From: Gammaproteobacteria bacterium
GTDB lineage: Bacteria; Pseudomonadota; Gammaproteobacteria; BMS3Bbin11
Length of the DNA: 23,813 bases
Assembly: GCA_030617565.1 (NCBI GenBank)
Contig: JAUWVE010000005.1
Coordinates: 1-23,813 of the forward strand
Direction: 5' to 3'
Below the pieces are notes generated by a model, which was not told the DNA's origin, did no database searches, and saw only the letters and a list, made by a program, of their open reading frames with translations. Made by a program: the position numbers and the translations under genes. How positions within the stretch are numbered: position 1 is the stretch's first letter; each line of letters starts with the position of its first letter. Below are positions 1 through 8,611 of the stretch, in pieces.

Positions 1-2924
1 GCAATGGTGGTAATTGAGGTCAGCAGAATTGGGCGGAAACGTGCGCGCCCTGCCTGACTGGCTGCGACTGGAACGGCAATACCGCGCGCCCGCGCCTCGC
101 GGATGAAAAGTACAAGTAGAATCGAGTCGTTAACGACCACACCAAATAGCGATGCCATACCAATCATGCTGGGCATGGTCAGATCCAGCCCCAATGCCCA
201 GTGGCCGAATATTACGCCAATCAGCGCAGTAGGAATTACCGACATTACGGTCAGTGGCACCATGTAACCTCGTAATTGCAGCGCCAGCAAAATGTAAACA
301 CCGATCAGACCGAGCAGCACATTGCGTACGATGGATTTTCCAGTCCTGGCTGATTCATCACTCTGACCCTGGATATCGACCTGAATGTCCGGGTATTTCT
401 CACGCAGCTGCGGAAAAAATTCATTCCTGGCAAGACCCAACAGTTCCTGGGCATTAGCAACACCATGCTGGACATCACCCTGTATGGTAACCGCACGGCG
501 TCCGTTGACACGGTTGATGCGCGCCCAACCGCGTAACTCCTCGATCTCTGCAACAGCCGGTAAGGGGATCGCGGCACCAGATGGACTGACGATAGTCATA
601 TTTTCCAGATTCTCTACTGATTTACGATCCATCGCAGACAGGCGAAGATCCACTTCATATGTCTCGGCCCCGAGTGGGAACTCATCGATAATTGTGCCCT
701 GAAAGGCATTACGTACCTGCCTGGAAAGATTAGCAGAAGTGATGCCAAACATACCGGCGTTGTCTTTCAGGTGCAAACGATACTCGCGCTTTCCCGGACG
801 CAGATCGTCGCTCAGGTCGATTACACCATCATAGCTGTTGAGCCAGTTTTGAAATGCTACGGAAGCCTTTTTTAAACGATCGAGATCTGCACCAAGAAAA
901 CGGATATCGAGCTGCCTGCCACCCGGACCAATCGCCGGCTCACTAAATTTAAGTGCGATCACATCGTTAAGGATGCCCACCTCATCACGCCAGTAATCAC
1001 GGAAATCATCGATGGCAGTATTGCGTATTTCTGCACTGAGCAGGTCAGCGATGACCCGTGCAACATGCGTCCCGCTTTCATAGGCATCCGGATTCTGGCC
1101 GTAGATCACGGTCACATTGCGTACCAGTGACTGGCCATCCGGTTGCTCTGGTGTATATTTCTCATTCGCCTTCTGTAGAGCCTTCTCTATCACTTTTATC
1201 ACTTCTTCTGTTCTTGCCAGTGGCGTGCCCTGCGGCAACAGCAGGCGTGCTTCAACAATGTCGCCGTCGATATCTGGAAAGCCAACAAATTTGACCAGGC
1301 CGCCGGCAGGCAATGCAATTGAAAAGAGCATCAGCATCACCACGATGCCAAGTGTGAGGTATCTGAATTTTATCGCCTGATCCAGCAGTGGCCCAAAAAA
1401 GTTTTCGCGAAGCTTGTCAAAGCCACTCTCAAACACAACTTTAATGCGTGGCAGTTCACGCCTTTTCATATGACCAAGTGAGTGCCCTAGGTGATTGGGC
1501 AAGATGAGAAAAGCCTCAACCAGACTGATGGTGATAACGACGATTAGCACAATTGGGATCACACGCAGGACCTGACCAATTTCACCCGTAATGAAAGCGA
1601 GCGAGCCGAATACCATCAGCGTGGTGGCAAATGAAGACAGGATACCAGGCAACACCTGTTTCACACCGACAACAGCGGCATGCATGGGTTCATCACCTTT
1701 GTTCAGGCGTGCAGCGATATTCTCAGCGATGACAATAGCATCATCCATCAGCAGACCTATACCGATCAGCAGACCCACCATGGAGATCATATTGAGGGTA
1801 ATGCCCAGTACGGGCAACAAAAAAAATGCCCCCATGAACGAGACTGGCAAGCCCATTGTGACCCAGAAGCTGTAACGAAAACTGAAGAATAACCAGAGCA
1901 CCAGAAATACCGCTATCAGGCCCTGAATGCCGTTTCTCACCAGCATATCCAGACGATCGCGAACCACCGAGGATCGATCCTGCGTCAGTGTTAACTGTAT
2001 ACCTTTAGGCGCCTGCTCTCTTTCCTGCTCTACAAAAGCGGCTACCGCATCATAGGCAAGCAGTGTATCCTGAGCACGTGTCTTGGTGACATTCAGGATA
2101 GCTGCACGTTTACCGTTAAAGCTGATTTTTTCTTCCTCGCGATCAAAGCGGTCGGTGATACTGGCAATATCACCGAGGTGAATCGCGGCACCTGTTTTTC
2201 CTGAAATCACCACCAGATCTTTAAGCCCCTCAATGGTTTTGCGCTGATCATCAATGCGTATCAGTACATCTTCCATGCCACCTTCCAGACGGCCCGCCGG
2301 GCTGGCAACACTCTGATTACGCACAGCATTGGAGATATCCACCGATGACAAACCATATTGACGCAATCTGTGCATTGGAACCTCTATACGCAGCTGGTGT
2401 GCAGAAAATCCATTTATGGTCACAGTGGCAATAGCGCCAGTGGCCTGCAGTCGTGATTTGATGGCTTCGGCATAGGCCTTCAGTACAACGGGATCTTCCG
2501 GACCCGTGATCGCAATGGCCACCACAGCGTCGGTGCGCCCCAATTCTTCCACCACCGGCTGTTCGGTCTGCTCGGGAAAATCGTCAATGGCATCGACTTC
2601 GGATTTAATGTCATCGAGAAAGCGCACCATGTCTGAGCCTTCCAGCATCACGATGGTAGCGACACCCTGTCCCTCACGTGCCTCACAGCGTATTTCGTCC
2701 AGATCGGTGATGCCATCCATCGCATCTTCCAGACGGCGGCAAATGGCATCCTCTACTTCGTCAGTAGTCGCTCCCTTGTAGATGACCCGCACTTCTACCT
2801 TGTCACTCTTGATGTCAGGGAAGGTTTCACGCTGCAGGCCTGGCAAAGCCACCAGACCCAGCAACATAATCGCCGCCATGAACAGGTTGGCTGCGGTGGG
2901 ATGGTAAGCGAACCAGCGGATCAT
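1..2924 (-). CDS. RND multidrug/hydrophobe efflux permease, AcrB family, C-terminus cut by window edge
   Basis: Inner-membrane proton-driven pump of a tripartite RND efflux system, expected to work with the adjacent adaptor and an outer-membrane channel not seen here. 974 codons are present against about 1,020-1,050 for the family, so only the last part is lost at the window edge. The N-terminus MIRWFAYHPTAANLFMAAIM is the usual first membrane helix. TM4 contains GLLMDDAIVIAEN with the paired proton-relay aspartates at D394-D395. Near the end of the visible part is RARFRPILLTS, the conserved loop after TM10. In TM10 the position of AcrB Lys940 is Asn932 (GVVVNDSILLV), a change typical of a divergent RND subgroup, so substrate and coupling may differ from AcrB. 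The ATG at 2924 overlaps the adaptor stop in an ATGA, indicating translational coupling. Substrate cannot be predicted. Confidence 0.95.
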   Translation of the reverse strand, partial: MIRWFAYHPTAANLFMAAIMLLGLVALPGLQRETFPDIKSDKVEVRVIYKGATTDEVEDAICRRLEDAMDGITDLDEIRCEAREGQGVATIVMLEGSDMVRFLDDIKSEVDAIDDFPEQTEQPVVEELGRTDAVVAIAITGPEDPVVLKAYAEAIKSRLQATGAIATVTINGFSAHQLRIEVPMHRLRQYGLSSVDISNAVRNQSVASPAGRLEGGMEDVLIRIDDQRKTIEGLKDLVVISGKTGAAIHLGDIASITDRFDREEEKISFNGKRAAILNVTKTRAQDTLLAYDAVAAFVEQEREQAPKGIQLTLTQDRSSVVRDRLDMLVRNGIQGLIAVFLVLWLFFSFRYSFWVTMGLPVSFMGAFFLLPVLGITLNMISMVGLLIGIGLLMDDAIVIAENIAARLNKGDEPMHAAVVGVKQVLPGILSSFATTLMVFGSLAFITGEIGQVLRVIPIVLIVVITISLVEAFLILPNHLGHSLGHMKRRELPRIKVVFESGFDKLRENFFGPLLDQAIKFRYLTLGIVVMLMLFSIALPAGGLVKFVGFPDIDGDIVEARLLLPQGTPLARTEEVIKVIEKALQKANEKYTPEQPDGQSLVRNVTVIYGQNPDAYESGTHVARVIADLLSAEIRNTAIDDFRDYWRDEVGILNDVIALKFSEPAIGPGGRQLDIRFLGADLDRLKKASVAFQNWLNSYDGVIDLSDDLRPGKREYRLHLKDNAGMFGITSANLSRQVRNAFQGTIIDEFPLGAETYEVDLRLSAMDRKSVENLENMTIVSPSGAAIPLPAVAEIEELRGWARINRVNGRRAVTIQGDVQHGVANAQELLGLARNEFFPQLREKYPDIQVDIQGQSDESARTGKSIVRNVLLGLIGVYILLALQLRGYMVPLTVMSVIPTALIGVIFGHWALGLDLTMPSMIGMASLFGVVVNDSILLVLFIREARARGIAVPVAASQAGRARFRPILLTSITTI

Positions 2925-4243
2925 CTTGTACCCTTTGCAGTCGCTTCAATATCGGCCTGTAACTGGACATCCATGCTGGTCTGCAGCAGCATTCCGGATA
3001 CAGCAGGCACCAGGTCAGAAACAACCACATTTTGACCTGCTTCAAGGCCTTCTCCAATAATACTCAGCGAGCCTTGATTGAACAAAACATTCACAGGCTT
3101 TATCAGAAGACGCTGCTGTGCATCCACCAGGTAGACTTTTCCTTCATGAATAGCCGTGCGTGGCAAAACAATACGATCCGCCTGAGTATGACCGGTAATC
3201 AGTACTTTGACGAACATACCCTTAGTCAAAGGAGGTCGCAGGCCAGGCCGGATCAAGCTCATTGGGTTATCTACCGCAACGACTATGCCTATAGTGCGTG
3301 TTTCGACATCAACAGTGTCACTAAATCGTACAAATTTTGCATTCCAGTTGGCAGTGTAATTTCCCATGTCCAGATGCAGTGTGGGGCGAAACCCTGTGAA
3401 TTCAGCCAGGTCCTGGTTGAACTGGTCAAACTTACCAGCGCTGTCTGGTCTGCCAAGGAACAGATGACGCAACGAGGACAATGCGACCTGGGCCGTTACC
3501 TCCACACGATCTACCGAGTCACCTTTGAACAAATTTTGCCCTTTGCTGACATACTGGCCAATCTCTATCGCATGATCAGCGATACGCAAGTTGAAAGGTG
3601 ACCTGACTTCGGTATTAGACAGGTCACGCTCAGCCTGATTGACCCTGGACTCCAGCAAGCGGCGTTTTATGGGGATCAGTGCCAGGTTGTTTTGCTGGTT
3701 CTGTGTGGCGGAGCGGGTTTGCAGCAGCGTGCGCTCAGCGGCATCTGCCTCACTATGTGAAACAGTCCCCTTTTTAACAAGTTTTTTTATGCGTTCCAGC
3801 TCGCGCCTGGCCACATCATTGTTGCGCTGCTCAATTGCCAGTAATGCCGTGGCATTCTGTTCCTGGATACCCAGTTCCATCAGTTCGGCCTGCGCCTGGG
3901 CAAGTTTGAGCTCATAATCTACCGGGTCTATTCTATACAGTAGCGTGTCTGTGGGAATAATTTCTCCATTTCTCAACTTGCTATGCATCTCGATGATGCG
4001 CCCACTCACCTGTGCGACGGCAGACCATACCCTGGCCGGCTGCACAGTACCGTAGCCTTCGGCTGAAGGTAACAAATTCATACTGGATATCGAAATGATA
4101 CGTACAGCACGTGCAGGCTCGCCGCGCTCCGATTTAAGCGGTGGTTGTTTGCCACTCGTCATGAAAATCATGAAAAGTATCCCCACAATGACAGGAGGCA
4201 CTATCCACACTACACGTAGACGTGAGTTTTTCTCTGATTTCAT
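2921..4243 (-). CDS. RND efflux periplasmic adaptor (membrane fusion protein, HlyD/AcrA family)
   Basis: 440 residues. It bridges the inner-membrane RND permease and an outer-membrane channel. Residues about 10-30 (VVWIVPPVIVGILFMIFM) form a single N-terminal membrane anchor with no lipobox, so it is probably anchored by the helix rather than by lipid. A barrel-sandwich half follows (AQVSGRIIEMHSKLRNGEII). A long Gln/Glu/Arg-rich alpha-helical hairpin spans about residues 115-210, then the second lipoyl half (VRSPFNLRIADHAIEIGQYV) and a beta-barrel and membrane-proximal region. A Shine-Dalgarno GGAGA lies about 6 bp before the ATG. The start overlaps the preceding chimeric gene by ATGA and the stop overlaps the permease start the same way, so the three genes form one tightly coupled operon. 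Confidence 0.95.
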   Translation of the reverse strand: MKSEKNSRLRVVWIVPPVIVGILFMIFMTSGKQPPLKSERGEPARAVRIISISSMNLLPSAEGYGTVQPARVWSAVAQVSGRIIEMHSKLRNGEIIPTDTLLYRIDPVDYELKLAQAQAELMELGIQEQNATALLAIEQRNNDVARRELERIKKLVKKGTVSHSEADAAERTLLQTRSATQNQQNNLALIPIKRRLLESRVNQAERDLSNTEVRSPFNLRIADHAIEIGQYVSKGQNLFKGDSVDRVEVTAQVALSSLRHLFLGRPDSAGKFDQFNQDLAEFTGFRPTLHLDMGNYTANWNAKFVRFSDTVDVETRTIGIVVAVDNPMSLIRPGLRPPLTKGMFVKVLITGHTQADRIVLPRTAIHEGKVYLVDAQQRLLIKPVNVLFNQGSLSIIGEGLEAGQNVVVSDLVPAVSGMLLQTSMDVQLQADIEATAKGTR

Positions 4244-4923
4244 GATGTGTCTCCGGATAAACTGACTATAACAGGTGTTGTTAGCAAGCGGGATGTGACG
4301 GTCGTATCGACATTCTGCTCACTGCTGAATTTCAATGATCCTCCATGTGCCTCAGCAATCATACGACACAAATACAGGCCGATCCCGTAACCGCTCATTT
4401 TTCGCTGACGGGATGGATCAACACGGTAAAATGGTTCTATGAGGTATGGCAGATGCTCTTCAGCAATTCCCTCACCGTGATCACAGACACGAATAATGAG
4501 TTCATTATCTTCTAGCTGCGTTGTTATCTCTACCTGACCATGGTCCTGCTGTTGTCGCGGTTCCGGGCTCAGGCTGTCGGTGAAGATTACGATCGTCGTA
4601 ATTATCTCAGGATCCTTGTTTCGCACTGCGCTGGTTTTTCCCTCGACCAGGACATGTGCCTTATTCTGATCCAGTTTATCGGCATTCAGTAATGACAGCA
4701 TTTCATCGCGGCTCTGCTTGCGGTTCTGCTGCATTTCCTGACGCGTAGAACGAAATCCCTGGATCAAGGCCTGGAATATTTTTTGCTGCTCATCGTTCAG
4801 GTCAAGGTGTTTGGCCATATGCTGAGGGCCACGTATGCCACAGTTGCTTTTAGCATATGCGATACCACCGACAGTAGTGGCAACTATTACAGACCAGATG
4901 ATGATTTTTGTTACACGTTTCAT
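4240..4923 (-). CDS. chimeric protein: Spy/CpxP-like periplasmic protein fused to the ATPase remnant of a histidine kinase
   Basis: 227 residues from the ATG at 4923; an upstream TTG at 4980 would spoil the signal peptide. Residues 1-25 (MKRVTKIIIWSVIVATTVGG plus IAYA) are a classic Sec signal. Residues about 38-125 match the Spy/CpxP/LTXXQ fold: HLDLNDEQQKIFQAL, a charged helix with RSTRQEMQQNRKQSRDEM, and the late DSLSPEPRQQ motif. At about residues 124-130 (nt 4534-4554) the sequence switches to the C-terminal half of a histidine kinase: the G1 box DHGEGI (148-153), the F box FYRVDP (165-170) and the G2 box GYGIGL (178-183). The phospho-acceptor His domain and the ATP/Mg-binding N box are absent. 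The signal peptide would send the ATPase fold to the periplasm, where there is no ATP, so kinase function is very unlikely; the Spy half could still work. Inferred to be an in-frame deletion of a cpxP-RR-HK locus, retained perhaps because its ATGA couples to the adaptor. An assembly error is the alternative. Confidence 0.85.
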   Translation of the reverse strand: MKRVTKIIIWSVIVATTVGGIAYAKSNCGIRGPQHMAKHLDLNDEQQKIFQALIQGFRSTRQEMQQNRKQSRDEMLSLLNADKLDQNKAHVLVEGKTSAVRNKDPEIITTIVIFTDSLSPEPRQQQDHGQVEITTQLEDNELIIRVCDHGEGIAEEHLPYLIEPFYRVDPSRQRKMSGYGIGLYLCRMIAEAHGGSLKFSSEQNVDTTVTSRLLTTPVIVSLSGDTS

Positions 4924-4996
4924 GATTGCTGCTACTTGCAGTAGTTGATGTTGGATACATCGTAACGAAGGCAAAAGCAACGATCATTTCATATTG

Positions 4997-5021
4997 GTAA
5001 CTCTTTGTAACAGTTTGTAAC
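4997..5021 (-). promoter_or_regulatory. three GTAAC boxes at 10-bp spacing, CpxR-like operator
   Basis: GTAAC occurs at 4997-5001, 5007-5011 and 5017-5021, each separated by exactly 5 bp, so the boxes fall on one face of the helix. The CpxR consensus is GTAAA-N5-GTAAA, and tandem direct repeats with this period are typical of OmpR/PhoB-family regulators. The site lies 75-100 bp upstream of the start of the pump operon and downstream of the sulP stop, so it most likely governs the chimera-adaptor-permease operon. No response regulator is encoded in the window; if the site is functional the regulator acts in trans. Confidence 0.6.
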
Positions 5022-5126
5022 TGAGATATTTTTACAGGAGGCGTACCTACTTACAATCTTTCTTGCCTCGCGCTAGAAATTGAATAAAAAAAGAAATGAA
5101 CTTTCTCAGGAAGGGCGGAAATAACT

Positions 5127-6950
5127 CTAAGCTGTGCTACCCACGGCCTTATCATCATTTTCAATGCCTTCCCTTTCCTCATACAACCTTTTCGCCACTG
5201 AGACACGATAGGGACAATTCTTGCCATTGTCACACTGGTCGCATTCCAGATCTGTCCAGGCATAGGCGAGCGCGAAGGTAAGACGTGAGAAAAAACGCTC
5301 ATCAGCATTGGCACCAATTGTGCCAGTGCGATACATGGTCTGCATGAATGGTCGCTTCATACGAGCGACCAGGAAGATCACACCGGCCTTTTCCAGCCGT
5401 TCAGATAACTGAGTCAGAACCATTTGACCGGTCGAATCCAGCATATTGATGCCTTCAGCATCCAGGATAATAAATTTTGCATCGGGGTGATCTGCAAATA
5501 TTCTTAATACCTCGGTTTCGAAAAACCCTGCATTAGCATAATACAGCGACATATCGAATCGAATAACGACAATATTTTTACAGGCTTCAAGCTCAGGATG
5601 AATTAACAAATCACGAAAAGTACCATCATGATAACGGGCGACCGTAGCAAAGCGTGGACGCATGGTACGGTAAATGAAAAACGCCATCGACAGCAGAACA
5701 CCAATGAGTATGCCCCTATCAAGATGCGGTGCCATAACAAGCGTCAACACAAAGGTTACGACAGCAACAATACCGTCATGTTTCTCGGCCTTCCATGCAT
5801 GTTTGATGGGTTTGAACTTGATCAGGCCCAGTACTGCCATGATGATGACAGAGGCCAGAGTTGCCTGGGGTAAATGGTAGAGCAGTGGTGTTAAAAATAG
5901 CAATGTGATGCCAACCATAATCCCGGTGACGATTGAACTGAAACCTGTACGTGCCCCAGCGTCAATATTGACCGCAGAGCGTGAAAAAGAGCCGGAAACA
6001 GGGTAACCACTGAACAGCCCTGATGTGATATTTGACAGGCCCTGGCCCACCAGCTCCTGGTTGGCATCAAGGCGCTGACGTGTACGTGCTGCCATCGCCT
6101 TGGCGATAGATATGGCTTCCATGAAGCCAACCAGCGAAATCACAACTGCAGATGTTGCTAGTTGAGAAATGATTTCAAAATTGAACTCTGGTATTGATAT
6201 ACCCGGCAAACCCTTGGGGATGTCACCTACGATAGCTCCTCCGTGTTCTGCAAACCCGGTAAGCTTGGAAATGATAGTTGACACTACCACAGCAATCAAT
6301 ACAACGGGCAGCGTTGGACGCCATTTTTTTACACCCACCATGATGGCCAGCGACAAAATTGCGAAAAACAGGGTAGGCCAGTGAGTATCGGTCAGGGCAG
6401 CCTGAAGCATATGGTAGACGGTTTCGTAATGGTGTTCCGCCTTTTCGACAGTGACACCAAAGAGCTTGCTGAGTTGTGAGGTGCCGATGATAATAGCGCC
6501 TGCTGCAGTGAAACCGACGACGACCGGGTGAGACAAAAAGTCCACCAGGACCCCCAGGCGAAACAAGCCAAGTGATAACTGAAACACACCGACCATAATG
6601 GCTAACAGTGTTGCATAAACCAGAAAACCCTCACTGCCCAGCCCTGCTATTGGCTCAAGTGAAGCGGCTGTCATTAATGAAACAACAGCTACAGGCCCGG
6701 TAGCAAGCTGGCGTGAGGAACCAAAAATAGCCGCCACCATTGGTGGAAGGAAAGAGGCATAGAGACCATAGTAAGGAGGCAAACCAGCTAATTGCGCATA
6801 CGCCATCGACTGGGGTACCAACACAAGAGCAACCGTAACACCGGCAAGAATATCAATTTTCAGCGTTTCGAAATTTCGCAGCTCACCAATCTGATCAATA
6901 GTCGGGATTATCATATATCGGAGTTGAGAGAAAATTTCTTTAACTGTCAT
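5127..6950 (-). CDS. SulP family anion permease with C-terminal STAS domain
   Basis: 607 residues from the ATG at 6950, which has GGAA about 5 bp upstream; an upstream TTG at 7019 would add 23 residues without homology-like character. SulP/SLC26 proteins move sulfate, bicarbonate or other anions across the inner membrane; the substrate here is not predictable. The signature LVPQSMAYAQLAGLPPYYGL lies near the N-terminus, followed by many hydrophobic helices including PVVVGFTAAGAIIIGTSQL and SGLFSGYPVSGSFSRSAVN. A STAS domain of about 110 residues follows (NIVVIRFDMSLYYANAGFF; ILDAEGINMLDSTGQ, the usual DxSG-like loop). After the STAS domain is an unusual Cys-containing tail, LECDQCDNGKNCPYR. 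It appears to be a single-gene unit with its own promoter; downstream is the pump operon on the same strand. Confidence 0.93.
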   Translation of the reverse strand: MTVKEIFSQLRYMIIPTIDQIGELRNFETLKIDILAGVTVALVLVPQSMAYAQLAGLPPYYGLYASFLPPMVAAIFGSSRQLATGPVAVVSLMTAASLEPIAGLGSEGFLVYATLLAIMVGVFQLSLGLFRLGVLVDFLSHPVVVGFTAAGAIIIGTSQLSKLFGVTVEKAEHHYETVYHMLQAALTDTHWPTLFFAILSLAIMVGVKKWRPTLPVVLIAVVVSTIISKLTGFAEHGGAIVGDIPKGLPGISIPEFNFEIISQLATSAVVISLVGFMEAISIAKAMAARTRQRLDANQELVGQGLSNITSGLFSGYPVSGSFSRSAVNIDAGARTGFSSIVTGIMVGITLLFLTPLLYHLPQATLASVIIMAVLGLIKFKPIKHAWKAEKHDGIVAVVTFVLTLVMAPHLDRGILIGVLLSMAFFIYRTMRPRFATVARYHDGTFRDLLIHPELEACKNIVVIRFDMSLYYANAGFFETEVLRIFADHPDAKFIILDAEGINMLDSTGQMVLTQLSERLEKAGVIFLVARMKRPFMQTMYRTGTIGANADERFFSRLTFALAYAWTDLECDQCDNGKNCPYRVSVAKRLYEEREGIENDDKAVGSTA

Positions 6951-7276
6951 GTTATTTCCATAAAACGAATTGAATATTGCACACCTTAAACCTGGATTGC
7001 CTTGTCGCCTTTTGCTCAATGTAACCGCGCATTATAACAGAAATACCCTTACTTTTCTTCAGTTAAGTCTGGTTTTCTTTTTTCTTGTGCTGGCGCACGA
7101 TTGAGAGTTTCCTCCCTGATGGGCAGGTTTTTCTTTACCCTCATTCAGGCTGTCCCGAAGGGTGCAGGCCATGGACGGCCTTGATAAAGGTAACTCGTAC
7201 ATGAAGCGCGAAAAACTCAGATTATTTCAAGCAAAGGAACAAAAATGAAAAGAATTCTTCCAAAAAGAACGAAAAA
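6951..7276. other. intergenic region between sulP and hslU
   Basis: 326 bp without a convincing gene. It holds the sulP promoter (7031-7039) and the 3' flank of hslU. A short palindrome AAGAATTCTT (7250-7259) lies about 18 bp beyond the hslU stop but lacks the GC-rich stem expected of an intrinsic terminator. Bases about 7120-7200 contain small self-complementary pieces such as GGCC-N6-GGCC, but I recognise no RNA or repeat family there. Confidence 0.6.
7031..7039 (-). promoter_or_regulatory. extended -10 promoter, probably for the SulP permease gene
   Basis: On the minus strand the sequence reads TGTTATAAT, a perfect -10 hexamer with an upstream TGn extension. No good -35 is seen 17 bp further up, which fits extended -10 promoters. 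Predicted transcription start is near 7024, giving a leader of about 74 nt to the ATG at 6950. Confidence 0.5.
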
Positions 7277-8611
7277 TCACAATATATAGCGAGCTAAATC
7301 CTCATTCTCAACCAGCTCCCCAACATGCTCATCTACGTACTCTGCATCAATGACAGCCGATTCACCTGCCTTGTCCGCCGCTTCAAATGAAACAACGTCC
7401 AGCAGTGCCTCCATCAGAGTATGTAAGCGGCGAGCACCAATGTTTTCGGTTCTTTCATTCACTTCAAAGGCAACTTCGGCAATACGCTTAACACCATCTT
7501 CAGAAAATGACAGATCAAATTCTTCAGTTTTCATCAGGGCTGAATACTGTTCGGTCAGTGATGCATCGGGTTCAGTCAGAATTCTTGAAAAATCATCGGC
7601 ACTTAAGGCATCAAGTTCTACGCGAATAGGCAACCTTCCCTGCAGTTCAGGGATAAGATCCGAAGGTTTAACCAGGTGGAAGGCACCGGAGGCGATAAAG
7701 AGGATATGGTCTGTTTTCACCATGCCATATTTTGTCGATACGGTAGAACCCTCGACAAGTGGCAGCAGGTCACGCTGCACCCCTTCACGTGATACATCCG
7801 CGCCACTGGTTTCACTGCGTCCGACTACTTTGTCTATTTCGTCGAGAAATACAATGCCATTTTGTTCTACCAGGTCTACTGCATTTATCTTGATGTCATC
7901 TTCATTGATCATGCTGGCGGCTTCCTCTTCAGTCAGCAGCTTCAATGCCTCCTTGACACTAACTTTACGTTTTTTGGTGTTTTTATTGCCCATGGTCTGA
8001 AACATACCCTGGATTTGGCTGGTCAGTTCCTCCATACCCTGAGGGCCAAGTATTTCTACTCCCTGAGCTAAAGCGCTGACTTCAATTTCTATCTCTTTGT
8101 CATCGAGTTTTCCTTCACGTAATTTCTTGCGAAATACCTGGCGCGCTGCACCGTCATCCTTTTTTTCTGTGTCTTCAAATCCAACATCACGTGCAGGTGG
8201 AATCAGGATATCGAGTATCTTTTCTTCCGCCGCATCCTCGGCCCTGGGTTTCAGCTGCTCTACCTGCTGTTCACGCAACATCTTGACTGCCATGTCGACC
8301 AGATCGCGAATGATTGAATCCACTTCTCTTCCAACGTAGCCAACCTCAGTAAACTTGGTGGCCTCTACTTTTATAAAAGGGGCATTCGCCAGTCGTGCAA
8401 GGCGTCTGGCAATTTCTGTCTTGCCAACTCCGGTAGGACCAATCATTAGAATATTTTTCGGTGTGATTTCAGTCCTCAGGTCTGTGTCGCTGACTTGTGA
8501 ACGACGCCAGCGATTGCGCAGAGCAATGGCAACGGCACGCTTGGCCGAGGCCTGACCGATAATATGTTTGTCCAGTTCGTGGACGATTTCACGCGGAGTC
8601 ATACTGGACAT
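7277..8611 (-). CDS. hslU: HslU, ATPase subunit of the HslVU (ClpYQ) protease
   Basis: 444 residues, against 443 in E. coli. AAA+ unfoldase ring that feeds substrates to the HslV peptidase in the cytoplasm. The N-terminus MTPREIVHELDKHIIGQ is diagnostic. Walker A is GPTGVGKT (residues 58-65), the pore-loop region is EVGYVGREVDSIIRDL, and Walker B is IVFLDEIDK. The intermediate I-domain lies between them. The C-terminal tail EDLARYIL is the segment that inserts between HslV subunits and activates them, so the protein looks complete. The Shine-Dalgarno GAGGTG, 7 bp before the ATG, is contributed by the end of the TIR element lying between hslV and hslU. It is in the usual hslV-hslU order, but the spacing is enlarged from the common few tens of bases to about 160. 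Confidence 0.98.
   Translation of the reverse strand: MSSMTPREIVHELDKHIIGQASAKRAVAIALRNRWRRSQVSDTDLRTEITPKNILMIGPTGVGKTEIARRLARLANAPFIKVEATKFTEVGYVGREVDSIIRDLVDMAVKMLREQQVEQLKPRAEDAAEEKILDILIPPARDVGFEDTEKKDDGAARQVFRKKLREGKLDDKEIEIEVSALAQGVEILGPQGMEELTSQIQGMFQTMGNKNTKKRKVSVKEALKLLTEEEAASMINEDDIKINAVDLVEQNGIVFLDEIDKVVGRSETSGADVSREGVQRDLLPLVEGSTVSTKYGMVKTDHILFIASGAFHLVKPSDLIPELQGRLPIRVELDALSADDFSRILTEPDASLTEQYSALMKTEEFDLSFSEDGVKRIAEVAFEVNERTENIGARRLHTLMEALLDVVSFEAADKAGESAVIDAEYVDEHVGELVENEDLARYIL

Noticed and set aside
3032..3601. 189-codon plus-strand open frame
   Set aside because: Lies wholly antisense to the adaptor gene, whose domains are clear; no ribosome-binding site or recognisable protein features.
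4586..4602. Inverted repeat ATTACGA-N3-TCGTAAT near the chimera junction as a recombination site
   Set aside because: It lies about 30 bp from the junction, inside the Spy-like half, and is short enough to be chance.
4240..4923. Functional histidine kinase
   Set aside because: No phospho-acceptor His domain, no N box, and a signal peptide that would place the ATPase part outside the cytoplasm.
4924..4980. Longer N-terminus of the chimera from a TTG
   Set aside because: Adds 19 residues before an otherwise textbook signal peptide that starts at an ATG.
7350..8000. 216-codon plus-strand open frame
   Set aside because: Antisense to hslU; Ser-rich composition is the mirror of hslU codon usage.
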